This document shows, one piece after another, positions 7,843 to 13,821 of a DNA stretch of 22,684 nucleotides. Within the stretch, counting starts at the first letter, position 1; each line of letters begins with the position of its first letter. The stretch is from DATDAH01 sp036525535 (GTDB lineage Bacteria; Actinomycetota; Acidimicrobiia; Acidimicrobiales; DATDAH01): positions 1 to 22,684 of the forward strand of contig DATDAH010000113.1 in the NCBI GenBank assembly GCA_036525535.1, given 5' to 3'. Made by a program: the position numbers and the translations under genes. The notes under the pieces were generated by a model. It saw only the letters and a list, made by a program, of their open reading frames with translations, made no database searches and was not told where the DNA came from.

Positions 7843-7874
7843 CCCGGCGAAGCCGGGTGGCCGCCCGGGCGGCC
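7843..7874. promoter_or_regulatory. Inverted repeats between divergent REC and STAS genes
   Basis: Two adjacent symmetric elements lie in the 108-base divergent gap. One is a CCCGGC-GAA-GCCGGG hairpin (7843-7857), the other a perfect 16-base palindrome GGCCGCCCGGGCGGCC (7859-7874). The palindrome ends five bases before the STAS -10 box, a position where a bound regulator could affect both promoters. GC-rich DNA produces such palindromes readily, so an operator role is inferred. Confidence 0.35.
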
Positions 7875-7879
7875 CTGGC

Positions 7880-7918
7880 TACCATCGACCGTTGCCCACG
7901 GCCCATGTACCCGGAGGA
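7880..7918 (+). promoter_or_regulatory. -10 box and ribosome-binding site of the STAS gene
   Basis: TACCAT (7880-7885) fits TANNNT and would start transcription near 7892. GGAGGA (7913-7918) precedes the TTG start at 7922 and supports that unusual start codon. A nearby ATG at 7905 is out of frame with the conserved protein. Confidence 0.5.
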
Positions 7919-7921
7919 CCG

Positions 7922-8281
7922 TTGCTCTCCATCACCGTCGAAGCCGGCGACGACTTCACGCTCTGTCGCCCCGAGGGTGAGCTCGATGCTTACACCGTCG
8001 GGACGTTCCGCGAAGCGCTCGCCGAGCTCACGGACACGCGCCATCTGCTCATCGACCTGTCCGAGGTCCCGTTCATGGACTCGGCCGGCCTCGGCGCGCT
8101 CATCGGCGGCATCCGTCGGACCCGTGAGGCGGGCGGTGACGTCGCGGTCGCCTGCGGTCGTCCCACCCTGACCCGCCTCCTGCACACGACCGGCTTCGAT
8201 CGCATCGTGGCCGTCACCGAGACCGTGGAGGCCGCCGCCACGGCTCTGGCCACAGAGACCGGCCCCGCCGACCCGACGTGA
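7922..8281 (+). CDS. STAS-domain anti-sigma-factor antagonist
   Basis: A 119-residue single-domain protein of the SpoIIAA/RsbV family. Such proteins bind an anti-sigma kinase when unphosphorylated and thereby free a sigma factor. The phosphorylatable serine lies in the diagnostic motif FMDSAGLGALIGG (about residues 55-67), preceded by LLIDLSEVP and followed by the second half of the fold with TGFDRIVAV. The N-terminus LSITVEAGDDFTLCRPEGELDAYT aligns with family starts, so the TTG at 7922 with GGAGGA upstream is chosen. No anti-sigma kinase or sigma gene lies nearby; the divergent receiver protein is the only other regulator here. Its stop codon is the beginning of a large inverted repeat. Confidence 0.93.
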   Translation: MLSITVEAGDDFTLCRPEGELDAYTVGTFREALAELTDTRHLLIDLSEVPFMDSAGLGALIGGIRRTREAGGDVAVACGRPTLTRLLHTTGFDRIVAVTETVEAAATALATETGPADPT

Positions 8282-8336
8282 CCGAACTCGTGCCGATGAC
8301 ACCACGAATCCGTGGAGTCATCGGCGCAGGTTCGGT
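8281..8336. terminator. 56-base inverted repeat, likely bidirectional terminator
   Basis: ACCGAAC (8281-8287) pairs with GTTCGGT (8330-8336). GCCGATGAC (8292-8300) pairs with GTCATCGGC (8317-8325). CCACG (8302-8306) pairs with CGTGG (8311-8315) around the loop AATC. Only an A-A mismatch and a short irregular step interrupt the stem. It fills exactly the gap between the convergent STAS and ArsA-like genes. There is no U-tract on either strand, which is common for actinobacterial terminators. Confidence 0.8.
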
Positions 8337-8337
8337 G

Positions 8338-9414
8338 TCAGCCCGTGACCACGTAGGTCGCCAGCGCCTCGAGGCCGGCGAGGTCGTGGACGTCGGTCCG
8401 TAGGAACGGGACGCGGACGATCTCGGCGTCCGCCACCTTGCCGACCAGAGCCTCCAGATGGTCCTCCTCGCGGCTGGCGATGAGCTGGAAGTCGGCCAGG
8501 TTGGCGTAGTGGTCGCCGATGGCACTCCCCGCCAGCGTGTCGGCCCGCTCCCGGGCGGCCTCGGCCAGGCTGGGGGCGAAGCGGGGGTGCATCCGGTTCA
8601 CGATGAGCGCGCTGACGGCGATGTCGGCGTCGGCCAACGCCTCGGCGAAGTACGCCGCCTCCTCCAGGGTGTCCCGGCGGGGTGAGGCCACCAGCACGAA
8701 GTGGGTGACGGCGTCACTGAGGAGGGCGTCGACGTGTCGGGCCCGGTTGCGGAACCCGTCCTCCATGCCCTGGAAGGCCTGGAAGAAGGCGATGGCGTCC
8801 TCGATGACCTCCGAGCCGACCACCCTGGACACGGTGCGCAGGAAGGCCTGGGCGGCGATGCTGGCCGCCCTCATGATCCCTCGGGTCGGGGCCATGATCA
8901 CCTTGTAGAGCGGGTGGTCGAGGAACCGGGTCAGCGTGCCGGGGGCATCGAGGAAGTCGAGGGCGTTGCGGGTCGGTGGCGTGTCCACCACGACCAGATC
9001 GAAGTCGGCCTCGACGTGGAGCTCGTAGAGCTTCTCCATCGCCATGAACTCCTGCGTGGCCGAAAGGGCCGAGGAGATGTTCTTGTAGAAGCGGTTCTCC
9101 AGGATGCGCTCGGCCTGGTCCGGCGTCTCGGCGTACTTGTTGACCAGGTCGTCAAAGGTGCCCTTGGTGTCGAGCATCAGGGCGTAGAGCTCACCCGTCC
9201 AGTCCCCCTCGATGCGGCCCGGCTCGTTGGTCAGGCCGTCGAGGCCGAGGGCGTCGGCCAGCCGCCTGGCCGGGTCGATGGTGACCACCGCCGTCTTCCG
9301 GCCCTGTCGGGCCCCCTCCATGGCCAGCACGGCGGCCACCGTCGTCTTGCCCACGCCACCGGACCCGGTGCAGAGGATGACCTCGGCCGACCCGACCAGG
9401 TCGCGGACGCTCAC
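8338..9414 (-). CDS. ArsA/Get3-like ATPase, subunit with the DPA switch motif
   Basis: A 358-residue soluble ATPase of the ArsA/Get3 (SIMIBI) class. The P-loop GSGGVGKTT (17-25) has Ser18 where the deviant Walker A signature lysine normally sits. TIDPARRLADALG follows as the switch I-like segment, and the DTPPTRNALDFLDAPG segment is also family-typical. It starts with GTG at 9414, overlapping the stop of the other ATPase by four bases (GTGA), so the two are coupled and probably form a heterodimer. The arrangement resembles mycobacterial Rv3679-Rv3680, a Get3-like pair adjacent to whiB4. True arsenite transport is unlikely because no arsB or arsR is nearby. Confidence 0.9.
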   Translation of the reverse strand: MSVRDLVGSAEVILCTGSGGVGKTTVAAVLAMEGARQGRKTAVVTIDPARRLADALGLDGLTNEPGRIEGDWTGELYALMLDTKGTFDDLVNKYAETPDQAERILENRFYKNISSALSATQEFMAMEKLYELHVEADFDLVVVDTPPTRNALDFLDAPGTLTRFLDHPLYKVIMAPTRGIMRAASIAAQAFLRTVSRVVGSEVIEDAIAFFQAFQGMEDGFRNRARHVDALLSDAVTHFVLVASPRRDTLEEAAYFAEALADADIAVSALIVNRMHPRFAPSLAEAARERADTLAGSAIGDHYANLADFQLIASREEDHLEALVGKVADAEIVRVPFLRTDVHDLAGLEALATYVVTG

Positions 9415-10379
9415 GCCACGCCCTCGAGGGCGGCGAGTTGGTCGACCAGCGTGGCGGCCAGGAGATCCACCTCGGCCGGGCCCAGCTCCGCGCCGAAGAG
9501 AAAGGGCAGGCGGAGCTGGGGGAGCGGGAGCTGGTCGGCCAGGCGGGCCACCTGCTCGGTCTGCAGCTGCACCCGGTGCCGCCGGAAGTCGGCGGCGGCA
9601 GCCAGCGCCTCGGCCTCGCCCTCCCGCAGGGTCACGCCGGCCTGCGCGGCCGCCGTCGCCGGATCCTGATCCAGCCCCGGCCGGGCGGGGTAGAGGCCGT
9701 TGACGACCACCGGCCCGAGGGCCACCCCGACCTGGTCCTCCAGGTTGAAGGCCGTCTCCACCAGCTCGTTCACCGGCGTCTCCTCGGGCAGGGTGACGAG
9801 GACGACCTGACAGCGCTCGGCGTCGGTCAGCAGCTCCATGACCTCGACGGCCTGGTTGTGGATGGGACCGACGCGCACGGCGTCGAGCAGCCCCCGGGCC
9901 GCCCGCAGGAAGGTGATGGCGTGTCCGGCGGCCGGGGCGTCGAGGACGATGAAGGTCCCCTCGTCGGCCCGCTCCAGGGCCTTGACCTTGCCCAGCACGA
10001 GGATGTCCTTGATGCCGGGTGCGGCGGTCGCGAGGGTGTCGATGGCCCCCGACGACACCAGGCGTTTGGCCACCCGGCTCATGCCGTGGCTCTCCAGGTA
10101 CTCGAGCATGGCCTCGTCGGAGGTCAGCGTGCGGGCCCGGATGTCGGCCGTGCCCGCGGCCTCGTCGGCGTCGGCCAGGGTGATCTCGTCGTAGCCCAGG
10201 TCATCGGCGCCGAACATGTTGGCCAGGCCCGACTTACCCTCCACCTCGACGATCAGGGCGCGACGACCTTGCCGAGCGGCCGCACGGGCCAACGCAGCGG
10301 TGACGGTCGTCTTGCCCACGCCGCCCTTGCCCGCCACGATGACGACACGGGAAGCGGCGAAGAACGTCGCTGGATCCAA
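9411..10379 (-). CDS. ArsA/Get3-like ATPase, subunit with the signature lysine
   Basis: A 322-residue partner of the downstream ATPase and first gene of the pair. The P-loop is GKGGVGKTT (17-25) with the signature lysine K18, but the switch I-like segment reads VEVEGKSGLANMFG, so the usual Asp of DPA is replaced by Glu. The two proteins thus carry complementary parts of a canonical ArsA/Get3 active site. The start is TTG at 10379, which gives an N-terminus close to the P-loop strand; GGGAGG about eight bases upstream supports it. The start codon is only 24 bases from the divergent NfeD GTG. Confidence 0.9.
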   Translation of the reverse strand: MDPATFFAASRVVIVAGKGGVGKTTVTAALARAAARQGRRALIVEVEGKSGLANMFGADDLGYDEITLADADEAAGTADIRARTLTSDEAMLEYLESHGMSRVAKRLVSSGAIDTLATAAPGIKDILVLGKVKALERADEGTFIVLDAPAAGHAITFLRAARGLLDAVRVGPIHNQAVEVMELLTDAERCQVVLVTLPEETPVNELVETAFNLEDQVGVALGPVVVNGLYPARPGLDQDPATAAAQAGVTLREGEAEALAAAADFRRHRVQLQTEQVARLADQLPLPQLRLPFLFGAELGPAEVDLLAATLVDQLAALEGVA

Positions 10380-10403
10380 TACCCAGTCCTCCCGGAGGCT
10401 CGC

Positions 10404-11654
10404 GTGCGCAGGCTAGCGATGACGGTTCTCGGCGCTGTGTTGATGGTCGCGGGCCTCGGGTCAGCCGCCGCGGCCCAGGACGAGGCCACCGACCCCGGCC
10501 AGGTCGATGTGTTGGAGGTGGCGGGCTACCTCGATCCGGTGCTCGTCGACTTCATCTCGACCTCGATCGACGAGGCCGAGGACGAGGGGGCGATCGGCGT
10601 GGTCCTCCAGATGAACAGCCCCGGTGTGGCGGTGACCGACGCCGAGTTCACCGAGCTGGCCGACCAGATCCTCGACGCCGGGGTCGACGTGAGCGTCTGG
10701 ATCGGCCCGAGCGGGTCCCGGGCCTACGGCGGGGCGGCCGAGCTGGCCGGGGTGGCCGACGAGATCGGGATGGCGCCCGGCACCCGGCTGGGTGACGTCG
10801 GCGACCAGCGGCTGGACCCTGAGGTCTACGGCGAGGCCTTCGGCGGTGCCCTGCGGAACCAGTCCGTGGGTGACGAGACCGCCGTCGAGGAGGGCTACGC
10901 CGACCGATTGGCCCCGACGGTGGGCCTGTTCGTCAACGATCTGGACGGCTTCGAGACCGAGGTGGACGACGACGGCGACGTCGTCCCGGTGACCGCGACC
11001 CGCTTCCGCCAGCTGCCGCTCAGCTCCCAGCTCTTCCACACCGCGGCCAGCCCGGCGGTCGCCTACCTCTTCTTCGTGCTCGGCATGGGGCTCATCCTCT
11101 TCGAGTTCTTCACTGCGGGCGTCGGCGTGGCGGGGGTCCTGGCCGCCGCGCTGTTCATCTTCGGGTCGTACGGCCTGGCCGTCCTCCCGGCCCGGGGCTG
11201 GGCGGTGGGACTCCTCGTGGTGGCCATGCTCGCCTTCGGCGTGGACGTGCAGACCGGTGTGCCCCGGTTCTGGACCGGGGTCGGCTTCGTCACCTTCGCC
11301 GTGGGCACCCTCTTCCTCTACGACGGGCCGAAGCTGTCGTGGATCACCCTGCTCGGGGTGTTCCTGGCCCTCGCCGTAGCGGTGTTGGCGGGCATGCCCG
11401 CCATGGTGCGGACCCGCTTCTCGACGCCGACGATCGGCCGGGAGTGGATGATCGGCGAGGCGGGGGAGGCCGTCACCGCGGTCGCCCCCGACGGCACCGT
11501 GAAGGTGCAGGACGCCTTGTGGCGGGCCCGCACCAACCGGGCCACGCCCCTCGCCGCCGGGGAGGCCGTGATCGTGGCCGGCCTCGACGGCCTGGTCCTG
11601 GAGGTGGAGTCGGCCGACCCCGAGCGTCGACCGAAGGAACACCGGCGCCAGTAG
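10404..11654 (+). CDS. NfeD-family membrane protein with inactive protease-like domain
   Basis: A 416-residue protein from GTG at 10404 (GGAGG six bases upstream). It has a signal peptide (about 1-24, ending AAAAQ), then a ClpP/SppA-like NfeD protease domain (about 34-175: VLQMNSPGVAV, WIGPSGSRAYGGAAELAG, GMAPGTRLGDVG). About four to five membrane helices follow (about 218-335), and then a C-terminal OB-fold NfeD domain (about 343-402). In active homologues a Ser-Lys dyad cuts membrane proteins. Here the position of the serine in AASAG reads YGGAA, and there is no lysine at all before residue 310, so proteolysis by that mechanism is not possible. It probably acts as a membrane scaffold or binding protein. 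It is divergent from the ArsA-like pair. Confidence 0.88.
   Translation: MRRLAMTVLGAVLMVAGLGSAAAAQDEATDPGQVDVLEVAGYLDPVLVDFISTSIDEAEDEGAIGVVLQMNSPGVAVTDAEFTELADQILDAGVDVSVWIGPSGSRAYGGAAELAGVADEIGMAPGTRLGDVGDQRLDPEVYGEAFGGALRNQSVGDETAVEEGYADRLAPTVGLFVNDLDGFETEVDDDGDVVPVTATRFRQLPLSSQLFHTAASPAVAYLFFVLGMGLILFEFFTAGVGVAGVLAAALFIFGSYGLAVLPARGWAVGLLVVAMLAFGVDVQTGVPRFWTGVGFVTFAVGTLFLYDGPKLSWITLLGVFLALAVAVLAGMPAMVRTRFSTPTIGREWMIGEAGEAVTAVAPDGTVKVQDALWRARTNRATPLAAGEAVIVAGLDGLVLEVESADPERRPKEHRRQ
10410..10415 (-). promoter_or_regulatory. -10 box of the ArsA-like operon, inside the NfeD coding start
   Basis: On the minus strand TAGCCT (10415-10410) would start transcription near 10403 and give a leader of about 24 bases carrying GGGAGG before the TTG. 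The box lies within the first codons of the divergent NfeD gene, so the two transcription units overlap at their 5' ends. No good -35 is seen. Confidence 0.45.
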
Positions 11655-11717
11655 TTCCACCCCTGCCATTCGGTTTGAACCGCCGTTCACCATTTCAGGG
11701 AAATCGGTCCCGACCCC

Positions 11718-11746
11718 TTTACGGCCAAAATCGGTGCGTCTACGGT
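11718..11746 (+). promoter_or_regulatory. Promoter of whiB
   Basis: TTTACG (11718-11723) and TACGGT (11741-11746) are separated by 17 bases, the best-matching promoter in the window. An eight-base direct repeat AAATCGGT (11701-11708 and 11728-11735) flanks the -35 box and might be a regulator site. CGGTT-TG-AACCG (11671-11682) is a small inverted repeat further up. A G-rich ribosome-binding site (GGAAGGGGG) precedes the GTG at 11772. Confidence 0.6.
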
Positions 11747-11771
11747 CGAGGTCCCTGGAAGGGGGTCCAGC

Positions 11772-12026
11772 GTGACGGCGCAACTGGTAGACGTCGGGTG
11801 GCAGGTGAAGGCGGCTTGTAGAGGACCACAAGCGGCCATCTTCTTTCCCCCACCGCAGTTCGAACGTAAGGACGAGAAGATCGAGCGCGAGCGGCGGGCC
11901 AAGGAGATCTGTGCCAGCTGCCCCGTGCAGCAGCCCTGCCTGCAGTACGCCTTGGGCATCCGCGAGCCCCATGGCATCTGGGGGGGCCGCAACGAGGCCG
12001 AGCGCAAGGAGCTGCTCACCCGCTGA
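11772..12026 (+). CDS. WhiB-family iron-sulfur transcriptional regulator
   Basis: An 84-residue actinobacterium-specific regulator. Four cysteines (C16, C47, C50, C56; the last three as CxxCxxxxxC) bind a redox- or NO-sensitive [4Fe-4S] cluster. GIWGG (68-72) is the conserved turn that contacts sigma-A, and the basic tail (RNEAERKELLTR) contacts DNA. The GTG start is preceded by a G-rich ribosome-binding site, and a well-formed promoter lies just upstream. Which WhiB class it belongs to is not clear; proximity to an ArsA-like pair recalls the whiB4 locus of mycobacteria, but the domain alone does not prove orthology. A 12-base-pair hairpin follows the stop. Confidence 0.96.
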   Translation: MTAQLVDVGWQVKAACRGPQAAIFFPPPQFERKDEKIERERRAKEICASCPVQQPCLQYALGIREPHGIWGGRNEAERKELLTR

Positions 12027-12031
12027 CTCGC

Positions 12032-12065
12032 GCCGGCCCCTGAGCGCGGGCGGTCAGGGGCCGGC
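12032..12065 (+). terminator. Strong hairpin terminator after whiB
   Basis: GCCGGCCCCTGA (12032-12043) pairs perfectly with TCAGGGGCCGGC (12054-12065) around a ten-base loop, starting five bases after the whiB stop. It lacks a U-tract. Because selB is convergent, it may also block read-through from the minus strand. A smaller ATCGGC/GCCGAT repeat lies just beyond it. Confidence 0.8.
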
Positions 12066-12098
12066 GGCCATCGGCCGACGCGCCGATCAGGCGGTACC

Positions 12099-13814
12099 TC
12101 AGGGCGCCGGAAGGCGGGGACCGGCGATGCGGAGGTCGTCGCGGCGGCGGGTGATGCCGCGGGCGTCCAGAAGGGTGGCCAGCGGGACGGCGTACTTGCG
12201 GCTGGTGCCGAGGGCCTCCCGGAAGTCGCTCAGGGAGAAGCCCTCGGGCCGGTCAGCCAGCAGGCGGGCGGCCACCGTGGCCGCGGCGCCGACGGCGGCC
12301 TCGGTGAACCAGATTCCGCTTTCTTGGACGGCCAGGCCGCGGCGGGCCAGCTCCCGGAGCTCGACCGGGGCGACGCCTTCCGGCGCCGGCGGGGCGAAGG
12401 GTGCGGCGCCCAGGGCAGCCAGATACGGGTGGTCGGCCAAAGCATCCGCGGCGCCGACGGCCCGGGCCCGGCCGCCGTCGACGGTCACACCGTCGAGGCC
12501 CTCGAGCACGGCCCGTTCTCGGTCGTGGAGCCGGGCCACGTCCAGGCCCAGGTCACCGGCCGCTTCGATCCGCTCGGTGAGGGTCGCCCGGGCGGCGGCC
12601 AGGACGTCGGGGTCCACCACCCATGGGCCGAGGGTGGGGGACCGAGCTTCGCCCGTCAGCCGCTCCAGGTCGTCGACCCCCACCCATCCCCGCTCGGCGA
12701 TCACCCGATCCACCGACCGGTCCGGGGCCGCCCGGGTGGCGGCCAGGACGGGGGCGACGTCCAGGATCTCCCCGCCGCCCACCGTCTCCCCGCGCCCTGA
12801 CTCTCGGAGCACGTAGCGGTCGCCGGGCAGCAATGGCAGGGCCGTGGCCAGGTGGAGCCGGACGAGACCGGTCGCCCCGGGCGCGAGCGAGTCCGGCCCC
12901 AGCACCCGGAGGCGGACGGGCTGCTCAGCCGTACCCAGGTGGGCGACATAGGCGCCGCGGCGGGACACCCGGTGGCCGAGGGTGGCGAGGACCTGCAGGT
13001 CGGCGTCGACCATGGCCGTCTCGTGCCACTGCCCGGGCCGGATCACCACCTGACCCCGTCGCACCTCGTCGTGCTCGATGCCGACCAGGTTCAGGGCCGT
13101 GCGGCTGCCCGGTGGGAGGTGGTCGAGCGACTCGTGGTGGGCCTGGATCGCCCGGACCCGGACCTCCGGTCCGCCGGGGCGCATCGCCAGGCGGTCGTCC
13201 ACGGCCACCTTGCCGCCGAGGAGCGTCCCGGTCACGATCGTGCCCGCCCCCTTGACCGCGAACGCGCGGTCGACCCACAGGCGGGGACGGCCGGTGTCGG
13301 CCACCGCAGGGGTGACCCGGAGGGTCCGTCCGAGGGCGGCCCGGAGCCTGTCCAGGCCGAGGCCCGCGGGGGCGGCCACGTCGACCACCTCGGCGTCGGC
13401 CAGGAAGGTCCCGGCGACCCGGTCGGCCAGCTCGAGGCGGGCGACGCCGGTCAGGTCGGGCCCGGCCCGGTCCACCTTCGTCAGCGCGATCACGCCGTGC
13501 TCGACGCCCACCAGCTCGAGGATGCGCAGGTGCTCCTCGGACTGGGGCTTCCACCCCTCCGAAGCGTCGACCACGAACAGGCAGGCCACGACGCCACCTA
13601 CCCCAGCGAGCATGTTGGCCAGGAAGCGCACATGGCCGGGGACGTCCACGAAGGAGACGATCAGCTCGTCGATCTCGGTGTGGGCGAAGCCGAGGTCGAT
13701 GGTCAGGCCTCGAGCCTTCTCCTCGGCCCAGCGGTCGGGGTCGGTGCCGGTGAGGGCCTCGACCAGGGTCGACTTGCCGTGGTCGACGTGGCCGGCCGTG
13801 GCGACGACGTACAG
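12099..13814 (-). CDS. selB: Selenocysteine-specific translation elongation factor
   Basis: SelB delivers selenocysteyl-tRNA to ribosomes at UGA codons marked by a SECIS hairpin. From the proposed CTG at 13814 the protein has 571 residues. The G-domain is intact: G1 GHVDHGKST (8-16), G2 region RGLTIDLGFA (35-44), G3 DVPGH (57-61), G4 TKVD (112-115). Domains II-III follow. The C-terminal winged helices end in FREALGTSRKYAVPLATLL, the RNA-binding module. There is no ATG, GTG or TTG in frame upstream; the next one (GTG at 13649) would remove G1 and G2. CTG gives MYVVATAGHVDHGKS, exactly the family N-terminus, eight bases after the selA stop with GGGGGG/GGTGA upstream. Confidence 0.95.
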   Translation of the reverse strand: MYVVATAGHVDHGKSTLVEALTGTDPDRWAEEKARGLTIDLGFAHTEIDELIVSFVDVPGHVRFLANMLAGVGGVVACLFVVDASEGWKPQSEEHLRILELVGVEHGVIALTKVDRAGPDLTGVARLELADRVAGTFLADAEVVDVAAPAGLGLDRLRAALGRTLRVTPAVADTGRPRLWVDRAFAVKGAGTIVTGTLLGGKVAVDDRLAMRPGGPEVRVRAIQAHHESLDHLPPGSRTALNLVGIEHDEVRRGQVVIRPGQWHETAMVDADLQVLATLGHRVSRRGAYVAHLGTAEQPVRLRVLGPDSLAPGATGLVRLHLATALPLLPGDRYVLRESGRGETVGGGEILDVAPVLAATRAAPDRSVDRVIAERGWVGVDDLERLTGEARSPTLGPWVVDPDVLAAARATLTERIEAAGDLGLDVARLHDRERAVLEGLDGVTVDGGRARAVGAADALADHPYLAALGAAPFAPPAPEGVAPVELRELARRGLAVQESGIWFTEAAVGAAATVAARLLADRPEGFSLSDFREALGTSRKYAVPLATLLDARGITRRRDDLRIAGPRLPAP

Positions 13815-13821
13815 AGCCGGT

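Noticed and set aside
8338..10379. Arsenite efflux function for the ArsA-like pair
   Set aside because: No arsB, arsR, arsD or arsC gene is nearby, and no arsenite-binding cysteine pattern is evident; the Get3-like pair interpretation fits better.
9438..10403. Extension of the NfeD frame upstream through the ATPase gene
   Set aside because: It would run antisense through a well-supported ATPase and lose the signal peptide position; GTG at 10404 has a good ribosome-binding site.
12027..12098. Selenocysteine tRNA near selB
   Set aside because: The gap is only 72 bases, too short for a ~95-base tRNA-Sec, and is explained by hairpins.
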